From Pigoraptor vietnamica (Eukaryota; Opisthokonta; Filasterea), in contig CALSCQ010001700.1 in assembly GCA_943704525.1 (NCBI GenBank), forward strand, positions 1 through 15,424: 15,424 nt of DNA. Direction: 5' to 3'. Positions 1 to 7,246 of this stretch are shown piece by piece (within the stretch, counting starts at the first letter, position 1; every line of letters starts with the position of its first letter). The notes under the pieces were generated by a model. The model had not been told where the DNA came from. It saw nothing but the letters and a program-made list of their open reading frames with translations, and searched no databases. The translations under genes were made by a program, and so were the position numbers.

Positions 1-299
1 CACGTGGTAAAGTGGATCATGGTTGCCAAGTGATGCAATACATAACCCATAATTAGATCACCAAGGAGAATTTCGTGTATTTCATACACGGAAAATTTTG
101 CCGGACAAAGGGATAAGCGCCCTTGCAGTGACGGAGTACCCGAGCTTGAGTGACGGCATAACACTTGTGGCAGACGCAGACGAAAATATAGAGAGGGCTC
201 CCCTTGGCCTCGCCTTCCAACCGCCGAAGTGAAGTGAAGAGTTTCTTTTATTTCTATTTTTCTTGCTTTACATGCGAACGCACACAACGAAACACACAC
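1..299. other. Upstream/intergenic region with a small hairpin
   Basis: No coding frame or RNA gene can be supported here. A perfect short inverted repeat lies at 74-80 (CGTGTAT) and 84-90 (ATACACG) around a 3-base loop. The flanking A/T runs could extend the stem. From about 240 to 299 the sequence becomes T-rich and then CA-rich (ending in repeated ACA), which fits the 5' leader of the gene starting at 300. The frame of that gene stays open upstream to about 204, but only through a TTG codon, so the ATG at 300 is preferred. Confidence 0.4.
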
Positions 300-1178
300 A
301 TGGCCTCCATGGAAGCAGTGCGGAATCGCAGCCACGGAATCTTGCTCGGCCTCGCGGCCGGCGACAAGAACGGCGGGCCAATCCAGATGTCCGTGCGGCT
401 CGCCGAGAGTGTGGCGGCAACGCGCAGCGCCGACCGATTTGACGTCGACAACGTCTTTGCGCGGTACCGGCAGTGGTACGACACCGAGGGCTTTGACACC
501 GGCCCCGTCGCCGCCGCTGTGTTTGCCCGCGTCGCGCGGGGTGAGGACAGCAATGCCGCAGTCGATGCCGTCGACGCCGCGAACAACCACCTCACAGCCG
601 GCTGCAATCCCGCCCATCGCGCCGCCCCGCTCGCCCTCTGCGCCGTGCTGCGCAGCCAGGAGGCCCTCTCTGCCGCGGCACGCGCCGAGGCACGCCTCAC
701 GCACGCACATCCACTCGCTGGCGACGTTTCTGCTGCCGTCTCGCTCCTTTGCCGTCTGCTCATCGTCGGCGAGCCATGGGACTCTTCTCTCGAACGCACT
801 GCAGATGCGCCTGGGCGGCTACCCGAGACACAGTGCGCATTGCTCAGCCACAGCGCATCAGGCGACGACTCTGTCGCCGGAGAATGGAAAAGGGACGTGG
901 CGCTGTCGCGCGGCGGCTTTGCCCCCGAGGTCCTGAGGGCTGCGATCCACTTCCTCTCGACCCACAGTAGCTTTCGCGATGCCCTCGCAGCGTCGATTGC
1001 GTTTGCGGGGCCTGCAAACTACTGCCCCGTCCTTGTTGGTTCAATTGGCGGCGCGCGGTGGGGCGCAGACGCCGTCGCAGCGTCGCAGCAGCTTCCGTCG
1101 AACGCAGCCCTCCTCGAACGCATCCGCGCCGTCAACACCGCCCTTGAGCCGGCCTCAGCCGCCGACTTGCCGAGCTGA
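300..1178 (+). CDS. ADP-ribosylglycohydrolase-like protein, divergent metal site
   Basis: The deduced protein is 292 aa and intronless. Family features in order are a GLAAGD motif (residues 17-22), an IQMSVRLAES segment (28-37) matching the usual TQMTLALAES helix, NPAHRAAPLAL (103-113) matching the G-N-G-A-x-R-x-A-P-L motif, and THAHP (134-138). The C-terminal segment FAGPANYCPVLVGSIGGARWG (235-255) aligns with the stretch that normally reads GGDTDT..A.I.GA..GA.YG. Known family members (DraG, ARH1, ARH3) remove ADP-ribose using two metal ions bound by an N-terminal T-D-D and a C-terminal D-x-D/E-T. Here these positions read G-G-P and G-P-A-N-Y, so the standard metal ligands are missing. The protein may be a non-catalytic ADP-ribose binder or use different chemistry. 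No signal peptide or membrane helix is seen, so it is probably cytosolic or nuclear. The ATG at 300 has a good context (ACAATGG); a second in-frame ATG lies at 309. Confidence 0.82.
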   Translation: MASMEAVRNRSHGILLGLAAGDKNGGPIQMSVRLAESVAATRSADRFDVDNVFARYRQWYDTEGFDTGPVAAAVFARVARGEDSNAAVDAVDAANNHLTAGCNPAHRAAPLALCAVLRSQEALSAAARAEARLTHAHPLAGDVSAAVSLLCRLLIVGEPWDSSLERTADAPGRLPETQCALLSHSASGDDSVAGEWKRDVALSRGGFAPEVLRAAIHFLSTHSSFRDALAASIAFAGPANYCPVLVGSIGGARWGADAVAASQQLPSNAALLERIRAVNTALEPASAADLPS

Positions 1179-1402
1179 CTTTCGATTTGACTTTGTCGAA
1201 CTTGCAGTGCGCGGAACTTGCAGTGTGTACCGCGCGCGTTCGCTGAAGAATTCAAAGTCGTCATTGCAGCTGGTCTGCAAGTGACTGTGGAGAAGAGATG
1301 AACGTGCTGTGTGTCGTGGATGCTCCAAATAAGCGCTGCGTCCTTTGCGAGACTGCGGCCATCCGGCGCCAGTCTAGCAACGTATGCTGACGTTCAATCT
1401 AA

Positions 1403-2060
1403 CAGTCTCACACGCGCGCCGAGTAAATTATAGAATGAAACAACTTTCCGACTCCGGAGCAGTCATGGGCGACGGTGCCTGTTGCGGCTGCGGACACTCT
1501 AGCTGAAGGGGTGCTCGCGTTACTGTCGCTGGTGGCCCCCTCGCCCGCCTGCCGGCGACCGATCAGATGACGAGTTAATTAAGAGCCACGACCGACGTCC
1601 ACGCGCTATCTTCTCCGGATATAGACGCCGACGTGTCGGCGTCGCTCTCAGCGAATAGCGATCACCGACGGAAAAAAAATGTCGCACACCGACCATTTTC
1701 TGTGCTCGAATCGGCGTTGAAGGCCACAAGGCATCCGTCACACAGCGCAGCACGCACGCGCACCCGTCGGCACGGGAATAATCAGTCGGCGACGAATTTC
1801 TCCACTGGCACCAACAGCGATCTCGGTAAGCTGGAGCCGGCCATTAACGACGCACACGAGTGCGGCATTTTGCACGCAGCCGGACTAGTAACGCGTGTGC
1901 TACTGGCGTAACCCGGACGCCGTTCACTCTGCTTATTGCCCTGTGGATCGGCCCACTGATGCTGGGACGAAGGTCCGAGGCGCTGTTGCTACACTTAAGC
2001 GCCACAGCACCCTCGGCACCGACCATCCCCAAACGTAAGGACCGGCCGTCGACTGACACC
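1403..2060 (-). pseudogene. 5'-truncated, frameshifted RCC1-family pseudogene
   Basis: This stretch is a clear but decayed nucleotide-level copy of the 3' part of the RCC1-family gene at 5147-6810. Matching blocks include GTGCCTGTTGCGGCTGCGG, ATGTCGCACAC, GTCACACAGCGCAGC, TTTCTCC-CTGGCACCAACAGCGA, GATCGGCCCACTGAT and ACGTAAGGAC. They occur in the same order and orientation at about 5195-5735. The copy begins where the intact protein has residues around 300 and runs past the stop codon into about 25 bases of 3' flank. Relative to the intact gene there is a 4-base insertion near 1455-1480, a 2-base deletion near 1755 and extra bases around an A8 run at 1672-1679, with resulting stops, so no full reading frame survives. 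The last codons before TAA (1428-1430) still read S-C-F-I-L against S-C-R-I-L in the intact gene. Upstream of 2060 the similarity stops abruptly, and no RCC1 repeats or start codon are present. Confidence 0.8.
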
Positions 2061-2166
2061 AGTCTTAGAAGTACAAACTCAGGAACTGAAAAATAATGTG
2101 AGGAGACGGAACTGTTTAGTTGCAATGAGTCGGAACCGGCGCCGGTGGCGCTCGGGTAGCCTCGGC

Positions 2167-2718
2167 TTAAGGGCATCTGCCCTCAATGGTCACTTTCAGA
2201 ACGTTCATGTTCACCGCGTTCCCTCCGTTAACGTCGGGGACTGCTTCGACGGTTTGCGTGGACCGAACCGTGAAGTAAATCAGCGCAGGATGCTCCAGGA
2301 AAGTTGTCAGTTCCTCGATAACGCCGGAAGCTTCAGCCATGTGCTCCGTGCCGGCCGGGTCGTTGCTCGTCAAAACCTTGAGCTCCATCTTGTACGTTTT
2401 CGTGCGAGTACCGGCGATCGCAGTCAGCGCCCTGCGTACTGCGTCCAGATCGGGGCATGGGCTGTTTCCGATTGGCCGGCGACCGGCTGCGGCTTTGTCG
2501 GCGGTGCACAACCACCACTCGCTTCCGTCGGCAGGGATAGGAGGAGCGATCCGGCCGAGTCCATTGCCGTTGACGCCGAGCTGCTTACGGCATTCTCTCA
2601 TAAAGTATTCGTCTCGGGTGATCACCAAAAGATCGGAGTCCGTGGTGAGGGCAAAGCCAGAGAGATGAGGAATGCGCGAAGCCGCAGAAGCGGCTTTGGA
2701 AACGTTTGACAAGGCCAT
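2167..2718 (-). CDS. Hypothetical protein A, paralog of the gene at 4316-4738
   Basis: The deduced protein is 183 aa and intronless, and the family is not recognised. The ATG at 2718 has a strong context (ACCATGG). The protein begins MALSNVSKAAS and then shows strand-like stretches: TTDSDLLVITRDE (25-37), PADGSEWWLC (62-71), YKMELKVLTSND (109-120) and a C-terminal FTVRS...NVLKVTIEG region. Gene B has counterparts in the same order: MAFADLFKVAS, TTNDPNAPQLIVSQDE, PADGYWFVQC, FTISVETN and LTVRV. This suggests a shared, mostly beta fold. Protein A differs from B mainly by about 40 extra residues in the middle (72-108). No signal peptide or membrane helix is seen. It lies upstream of the RCC1 pseudogene on the same strand and divergent from gene X. 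Function unknown. Confidence 0.65.
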   Translation of the reverse strand: MALSNVSKAASAASRIPHLSGFALTTDSDLLVITRDEYFMRECRKQLGVNGNGLGRIAPPIPADGSEWWLCTADKAAAGRRPIGNSPCPDLDAVRRALTAIAGTRTKTYKMELKVLTSNDPAGTEHMAEASGVIEELTTFLEHPALIYFTVRSTQTVEAVPDVNGGNAVNMNVLKVTIEGRCP

Positions 2719-3140
2719 GGTCTTTCAAGCGAGTTCGAATTGTCGTGCTCAAAAAGATGGTGTTTTTGCTGTTCCGTTTTTGATGTCCGTGCAGCCGTCG
2801 ACGGGGGACTCAGACCGAGTGTGATGCAATCACATGATTCGCAACTGTGATGTCATTCATTCGCTGACACGTCGTCCCTGGAGGATAACACTGACTGTGA
2901 TAACAGGCACACCTCTGGCAGTGTACACGACGCGGACACACATACGAACAAATACGCAATGCACACGCACACATACGCACCGGCACACAAGCCGGCGACG
3001 GCGGCCGGCTGCGCTCAGTCACGACAGATATATCATTTAAGTGCCGTGGTCAGTCTTCCTCCGCCGGAACGCCGGGCTCGGCCATTGTCAGTCAGGCGAA
3101 TCCGACCCGACCGTGCCGGCGCTCGGCAAAACAAACGCTC
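2719..3140. promoter_or_regulatory. Divergent intergenic region between genes A and X
   Basis: Both flanking genes start at its borders (A leftward, X rightward), so it must hold both promoters. It contains loose CA-rich runs (about 2925-2995) and the palindrome GATATATC at 3027-3034, which is TATA-like and lies about 110 bases upstream of the X start. The GC-rich inverted segment around 2990-3010 (GCCGGCGACGGCGGCCGGC) could fold. No RNA gene is evident. Assignment of specific promoter elements is inference only. Confidence 0.35.
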
Positions 3141-3899
3141 ATGGCCGACGGCAGACAAGCCCCAGCAGGGCAATTGCCCACGGGAGTTCAACCCCCGGCC
3201 CAAGATTGGACTCTCAAGGAGACGCGATTCTACGAGTGCGTTGTGTTTGCCGTTGGCGTCGTTCAAATCGTGGGCGTCGCTTTGCCCGAGAGTGCGACGA
3301 AATGGATGCTCGTCGCGTCGGGTATCGTAACGATCTTCGCGGCCACGCTCTTCGCGTGTTTTGACGCCAATACGCGGAATCGTCGGGCCGAGTGGGAGCG
3401 CGCGACGGCGACTTTCATCAACCAGGGAACGTCTCACGTCGTCATCCCGATATCGACCGCCGAGTATGTACTTGACAGCAACATTTATGGGACCGTTTCA
3501 ACTTCGAGATGGGCCCTCGTGCTCATTAAGGGCGACGGACATCCGGGAACGGACACTACCATCAAGCTCCCGAAAGCAGGATGCCCCGCGGACCCGGTAG
3601 TGCTCTACAACGGCTTCGATCTGCGGTCGAGCGCAAAGCTTTCTTTCTCTATTCAAGACGGCAATGAGCGCGCCAACCAGTTCTATGTGGTTGGCACAAA
3701 CGAAACGCGCAAGTCGTTTACACTGAAGCCGCACGAAACGTGCACGTGCATATTCCAAGCGGCCGGCGCGCCGGCCAACGGCCTCGGCAACCTGCCTTCG
3801 TACGCAATCGTTCCCCCGCCTCAAAACGTCGCTGACAATGGCAAGCCGGATGAGAAGCTTATCGCGGTGACGTGTTGTGGCAAGATTATCGGCTGCTGA
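3141..3899 (+). CDS. Hypothetical two-helix membrane protein X
   Basis: The deduced protein is 252 aa and intronless; no family is recognised. The ATG at 3141 (CTCATGG) is the first good start. A Pro/Gln-rich N-terminus (1-22) is followed by two hydrophobic segments, about 33-48 (VVFAVGVVQIVGVAL) and about 55-74 (WMLVASGIVTIFAATLFACF). They are separated by a short PESATK loop, giving a predicted helical hairpin in a membrane. The next stretch is basic and polar (DANTRNRRAEWER), and the rest (about 95-235) has the alternating pattern of beta strands. The C-terminus is cysteine-rich (TCTCIF at about 202, CC-GKIIGC at the very end). There is no cleavable signal peptide pattern. The gene is divergent from A and convergent with B. 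It could be an anchored soluble domain facing one side of an internal or plasma membrane. Function unknown. Confidence 0.65.
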   Translation: MADGRQAPAGQLPTGVQPPAQDWTLKETRFYECVVFAVGVVQIVGVALPESATKWMLVASGIVTIFAATLFACFDANTRNRRAEWERATATFINQGTSHVVIPISTAEYVLDSNIYGTVSTSRWALVLIKGDGHPGTDTTIKLPKAGCPADPVVLYNGFDLRSSAKLSFSIQDGNERANQFYVVGTNETRKSFTLKPHETCTCIFQAAGAPANGLGNLPSYAIVPPPQNVADNGKPDEKLIAVTCCGKIIGC

Positions 3900-4315
3900 G
3901 CCGTCTGCCGCGGCCGTGCAGTACCTGACAGTGTACCGGCAGATGCCGATGCGCGCGCGTTGCGTTAAACGTTCAGTTGTTTCGGATAAAGAAGCTGCGA
4001 AAATTGTTATGAACGGTGCTATGAAACGGGCAGTTCGCAGCACGTTGCAGCTGAGCCATTAGACGGAAATGAGACAGACACTGGCTGTTGTTGACGGCTC
4101 GCCGGCCGTTAACGACTGACAGAAATCATTCAATGGGATGGGGAAGTTTTCAGTATAATAATCGGCCGAGTCCGATAACGGCAAGCCGCGGCGCGCAAGC
4201 CGGCGCGTGACTCCTCGCGAGAGTTGAGGGTTCATTAAGTATCCTTCCTTGTCCCTCGTAATTGAGCCTCAGACTGCCGCCGAGGTCATGATCACCGGGC
4301 CTGACGGCCGCGCCG
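3900..4315. other. Convergent intergenic region between genes X and B
   Basis: Both neighbours end here, so this should contain their 3' untranslated ends. AT-rich patches occur at 4151-4160 (AGTATAATAA) and 3981-4010. Short open frames cross it but show no recognisable protein features. No RNA gene or repeat stands out. Confidence 0.35.
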
Positions 4316-4738
4316 TCACACGGCAACCTCGCCTTGAAATGTGACCGACGAGTAGACATTCTTCGTGCAAACGCGCACGGTAAGGTTGCGTGCCGCAGGC
4401 ATGCCGAGACGGAGGATATGCCCGATGTCCTCGCACGCGTCAGAGTTCAATTTGTTCGTTTCGACAGAAATCGTAAACGAGGAAGTCGTGGCCGCCGGGT
4501 ATTCTTGCGCACGCAAATGTGCAAGGACATGGACTGATGTTCGAAACATTGACGGTGCCGCGTTGCCGCACTGGACGAACCAATAACCGTCCGCCGGCAT
4601 CGCGACGCGCGCAAGGGTTTCGTCCTGAGACACAATGAGTTGAGGGGCGTTGGGGTCGTTCGTGGTTATCGTAACCGTCCTTGTCCCTGCATAGCGCAAG
4701 AAAACAGACGCCACTTTAAAAAGATCCGCAAACGCCAT
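4316..4738 (-). CDS. Hypothetical protein B, paralog of the gene at 2167-2718
   Basis: The deduced protein is 140 aa and intronless; no known family is recognised. The ATG at 4738 has a favourable context (GCAATGG). It starts MAFADLFKVAS, followed by TVTITTND, QLIVSQDE (33-40), MPADGYWFVQC (47-57), SSFTISVETN (86-95) and LTVRV...SSVTFQGEVAV at the end. The same series of motifs in the same order appears in gene A, but B lacks A's middle insertion and is more compact. The alternating hydrophobic pattern suggests a small beta-rich domain. There is no signal peptide or membrane segment. It lies 408 bases downstream of the intact RCC1-family gene on the same strand, mirroring the pairing of gene A with the RCC1 pseudogene. 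Function unknown. Confidence 0.65.
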   Translation of the reverse strand: MAFADLFKVASVFLRYAGTRTVTITTNDPNAPQLIVSQDETLARVAMPADGYWFVQCGNAAPSMFRTSVHVLAHLRAQEYPAATTSSFTISVETNKLNSDACEDIGHILRLGMPAARNLTVRVCTKNVYSSVTFQGEVAV

Positions 4739-5146
4739 TGCGGTCGTTGTCGTTCAATACTCCTCCAGTCCTTTCACTGAGAGTCCGCCTCACTACTGCT
4801 GATTAACCGAACGGGCCGCTGCAGAACGGCGTCAGTTCACGCTCGGCACGTCGACGACGCAATCGGGCGAATTTATGTTACCCGACAGTGTGCCCCCGAA
4901 GTGTGGACACGTGACGATACTACAAAATTAGTTGCCGATGCATACACTGAGGGAGTACTGCCCCGGCTGGCGGCCCATGACAGCTCTCGGCCGGGCGTGG
5001 CTACCGAGAATGTCCGCGGCGACACGTAAGCTTGCGCACTGTTGGGCGAGCAGTGACTTGCCGGTTCTACTTCACTGAAGTTTGTAATGGTACTGAACCG
5101 GCTGAGCCCGACCAGCCACTGACAATGATCTCATGCGCGCGCCACC
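4739..5146. other. Intergenic region between the RCC1-family gene and gene B
   Basis: It holds the 3' flank of the RCC1-family gene and the promoter of gene B, both on the minus strand. The last 25-30 bases before 5147 (around CTCATGCGCGCGCC) match the sequence next to the pseudogene stop near 1405-1420. So the duplication that made the pseudogene included 3' flanking DNA. Nothing else is recognisable. Confidence 0.4.
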
Positions 5147-6810
5147 TCAAAGAATGCGACAACTTTTGGACTCGCGGGTCACGCCGACGTTGCCTGTTAC
5201 GGCTGCGGGCACTTCAGCTGAGAAGTTTGCGTTACTGTCGTCAATGTAGCCGGTAGCGCGCCCTCCAACGCCGGCCGACGACGGTTTCGTTGATTGCGCG
5301 TCCACAACCGTCCACGCGCACTCCACTCCAGACATAGACGACGAGACGGCGCCGTCGCTCTCAGCGCAGAGCGAAATAACCGAAATGTCGCACACTCCAT
5401 TCTCTGCGCTCGAATCGGCATTGAAGGCAACCAGGCGCCCGTCACACAGCGCAGCGCACGTACGAGCACACGTCGGCACCGGAAAAATCTGAGACGATTT
5501 CTCCGCTGGCACCAACAGCGACTTCGGTACGTTGGAGCCGTTCCCGACGCACACAAGTGCGGCACCGCCGTCGTTCTGCACACAGAGTAACGCATGTGCT
5601 TCCCCGCACGCAACCGCCGCAACCCCCTGCACTCCGCGCACTTCAAGGGGCTGTGGCTGATCGGCCCACTGATATCGCGAAGGCCCAAGGCCATGGCCAA
5701 GGGCACCCTCGGCACCGTCCCCGAACGTAAGGACGCGACCGTCGTCTGTTAATACGCACGCGTGTCCGTCCCCGCACGCAACGGCCACGGCGCGCTTTGG
5801 ATCCAACCAAACGAGCGGGGTCGGCTCGAGCGCGTCTCTTTCCGTCGTCCCGTTGCCAAGCTGCCCGCACTCGTCCCCACATCCAAAAGACACGCAGAGA
5901 CCGTCCGCACACACGGCAACCGAATAGTCCACGCCGGCAGAGACGCTCACGACGCTCGCCGAAGACAGCGCCCCCTCCACGCGACGGGGGAGCAGTTCGT
6001 CTCGACTTCTGCCAGTGCCGAGGCGTCCGCGATGACCGCATCCCCACGCAAAAAGAGACCCGCCCCTTGAAACGGCGAGGGAATGCGACCCACCGCACGC
6101 GACGGATGCGATTTCGTGCCCGCCACTCGCGAGGGACTCCACCACCTGTGCGATAGGGAGTGATCAGCAAGCCACACACACACACACTCCCAACTGAAGT
6201 CAATACACTGCTTCGCGCCTATTGGCATTCACCGCAGCCCAAAAGACGACGTCAAATCAGATCTTAAGTGATCGACGGTGGTCTCTACAAAAAGAAAAAC
6301 AGAGGGGCGTACCGTTGGAACGAATCGCGCCTCGCAGTCGCCGTGTCCCAGCCGCCCGTTCGCACCCGCACCAAACGTAAGCACGAGCCCCGAAGCGCAC
6401 GCAATGGCCGTATGTGTCGGACCCGCAGCAACGTCGACGGCACATTGCGCCCCTCTGCTCGCGTCCGTCAACACGAGCGGGCGTAACGTATGTGCGCAAT
6501 CCACGCCCTCCCCTAGACCGAGAAGTCCTTGGCCGCACCCAACGACGTAACACGCGCCAACATCGGACACGAATACCGCGTGAGAGACGCCTATTGCACC
6601 GCGCACGAGTTTGATGTGGCCGATCGCACCCTTGTCGCGCGGTACTTTCTCAACGCCGTCGTTGTCTTGTCGTCGAGCGTTGCTAGGGGCAGATATTGGC
6701 GCGCCTCTCGAAGCACACGACGCCGAGTGGGAAATGCCCAGCGCAGCAAAGAGTGAGGCTGACGTTGACGTGTTCTTCAGCGCTTCCATTCGTTGCGAGA
6801 CGAGTCCCAT
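5147..6810 (-). CDS. RCC1-repeat beta-propeller protein with C-terminal CaaX-like motif
   Basis: Two exons, 6810-6313 and 6145-5147, give 498 aa. The junction reads R-F-V-P-T | V-V-E-S-L, which restores a textbook RCC1 repeat across the intron. Repeats carry the usual signatures: VVGCGQGLLGLGEG (about 89-102), LTFGAGANGRLGHGD (144-158), VACGGSHSLAV...LFAWGCGHRGRLGTG (181-211), VSAGVDYSVAV...VSFGCGDECGQLGNG (234-265), VACGDGHACVL...LTFGDGAEGALGHG (288-318) and VACGEAHALL (344-353). Later blades are degenerate, followed by a polar tail (about 420-498). RCC1 repeats form seven-bladed propellers used as Ran exchange factors or as scaffolds in many proteins. Because other domains are absent, the exact role is open. 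The protein ends S-C-R-I-L, a CaaX-type box whose final Leu would favour geranylgeranylation. The start is taken at the ATG at 6810; the frame stays open upstream only to a TTG. The gene is divergent from the Sen1-like gene. Confidence 0.85.
6146..6312 (-). other. Intron of the RCC1-family gene (phase 0, 167 bp)
   Basis: On the minus strand the donor is ACG|GTACGC and the acceptor is CTATCGCACAG|GTGGTGG. It contains in-frame stops. Removing it joins two halves of an RCC1 repeat without adding or losing residues. The coding strand carries a GT repeat, (GT)6-7, about 35 bases upstream of the acceptor. Confidence 0.88.
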
Positions 6811-7246
6811 CGCAGGCGCACACAACAAGCGCTTCCTGTTTTCTGAAGAAAGCTCGTCTCCGTTGGGCGTCAAACACTAATACCAAACCCTCACCTCTTA
6901 TTAAACATTTGGTAACACCCACTTCGCGTCACGGTTACACTCAGTCGTGGGTTCGTTTTGTCTCGTGTTCGCCGCATGAGACAATCGCCCGTTGACCACT
7001 TTGCGGCGTTGCGGCCGTTCTTCCCTCTTTTTTCTCCGTTCCCTCTCTTTCATCTCTCACTTTAAGACAGACAAACGCGGCAAAGGCGAATCGGCGACGT
7101 TAACGCCGCCAACAAGGCGAATCGGCGACGGCGCCTCCGTTAACCCACCGCACGGCAACCGCAAAATCTCGGACAACGGCCAATGGATCGCGGTCCTTCT
7201 CTAAAGCAGCGTCCACTCTGAGGGCGGCCGTGTATTTCCACGCGCC
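6811..7246. promoter_or_regulatory. Shared divergent promoter region
   Basis: It separates the RCC1-family start (leftward) from the Sen1-like start (rightward), so it should drive both. On the plus strand a long pyrimidine-rich tract runs from about 7018 to 7060 (CTTCCCTCTTTTTTCTCC and onward). It is followed by a duplicated 17-mer at 7083-7130 and then a GC-rich leader. There is no clear TATA box. The pyrimidine tract could be an initiator or leader element or belong to an unseen 5' untranslated intron. Which of these applies cannot be decided from sequence. Confidence 0.45.
7083..7130 (+). repeat. 17-bp direct repeat, two copies
   Basis: AAGGCGAATCGGCGACG occurs at 7083-7099 and identically at 7114-7130, a 31-base period. 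A GTTAAC lies next to copy 1 (7099-7104) and again shortly after copy 2 (7138-7143). The repeat lies 117-164 bases upstream of the Sen1-like ATG, so it may be a binding site pair or part of the leader. Confidence 0.75.

Noticed and set aside
254-799. 181-aa open frame on the minus strand
   Set aside because: Overlaps the hydrolase-like gene whose motifs are clear on the plus strand; the opposing translation is Arg/Ser/Ala-rich.
2930-3000. CA-rich direct repeats resembling a repeat array
   Set aside because: Irregular microsatellite-like DNA with no constant repeat and spacer structure; not a CRISPR array.
6229-6873. RCC1 first exon extended upstream to 6873 and downstream to 6229
   Set aside because: The upstream end is a TTG codon, and the downstream end reads through intron sequence; the ATG at 6810 and donor at 6313/6312 are preferred.
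6907-6923. Possible tiny first coding exon of the RCC1 gene (ATGTTTAATAAGAG with GTGAGG donor)
   Set aside because: Joining it to the nearest acceptor (CTTCAG) puts the RCC1 repeats out of frame.
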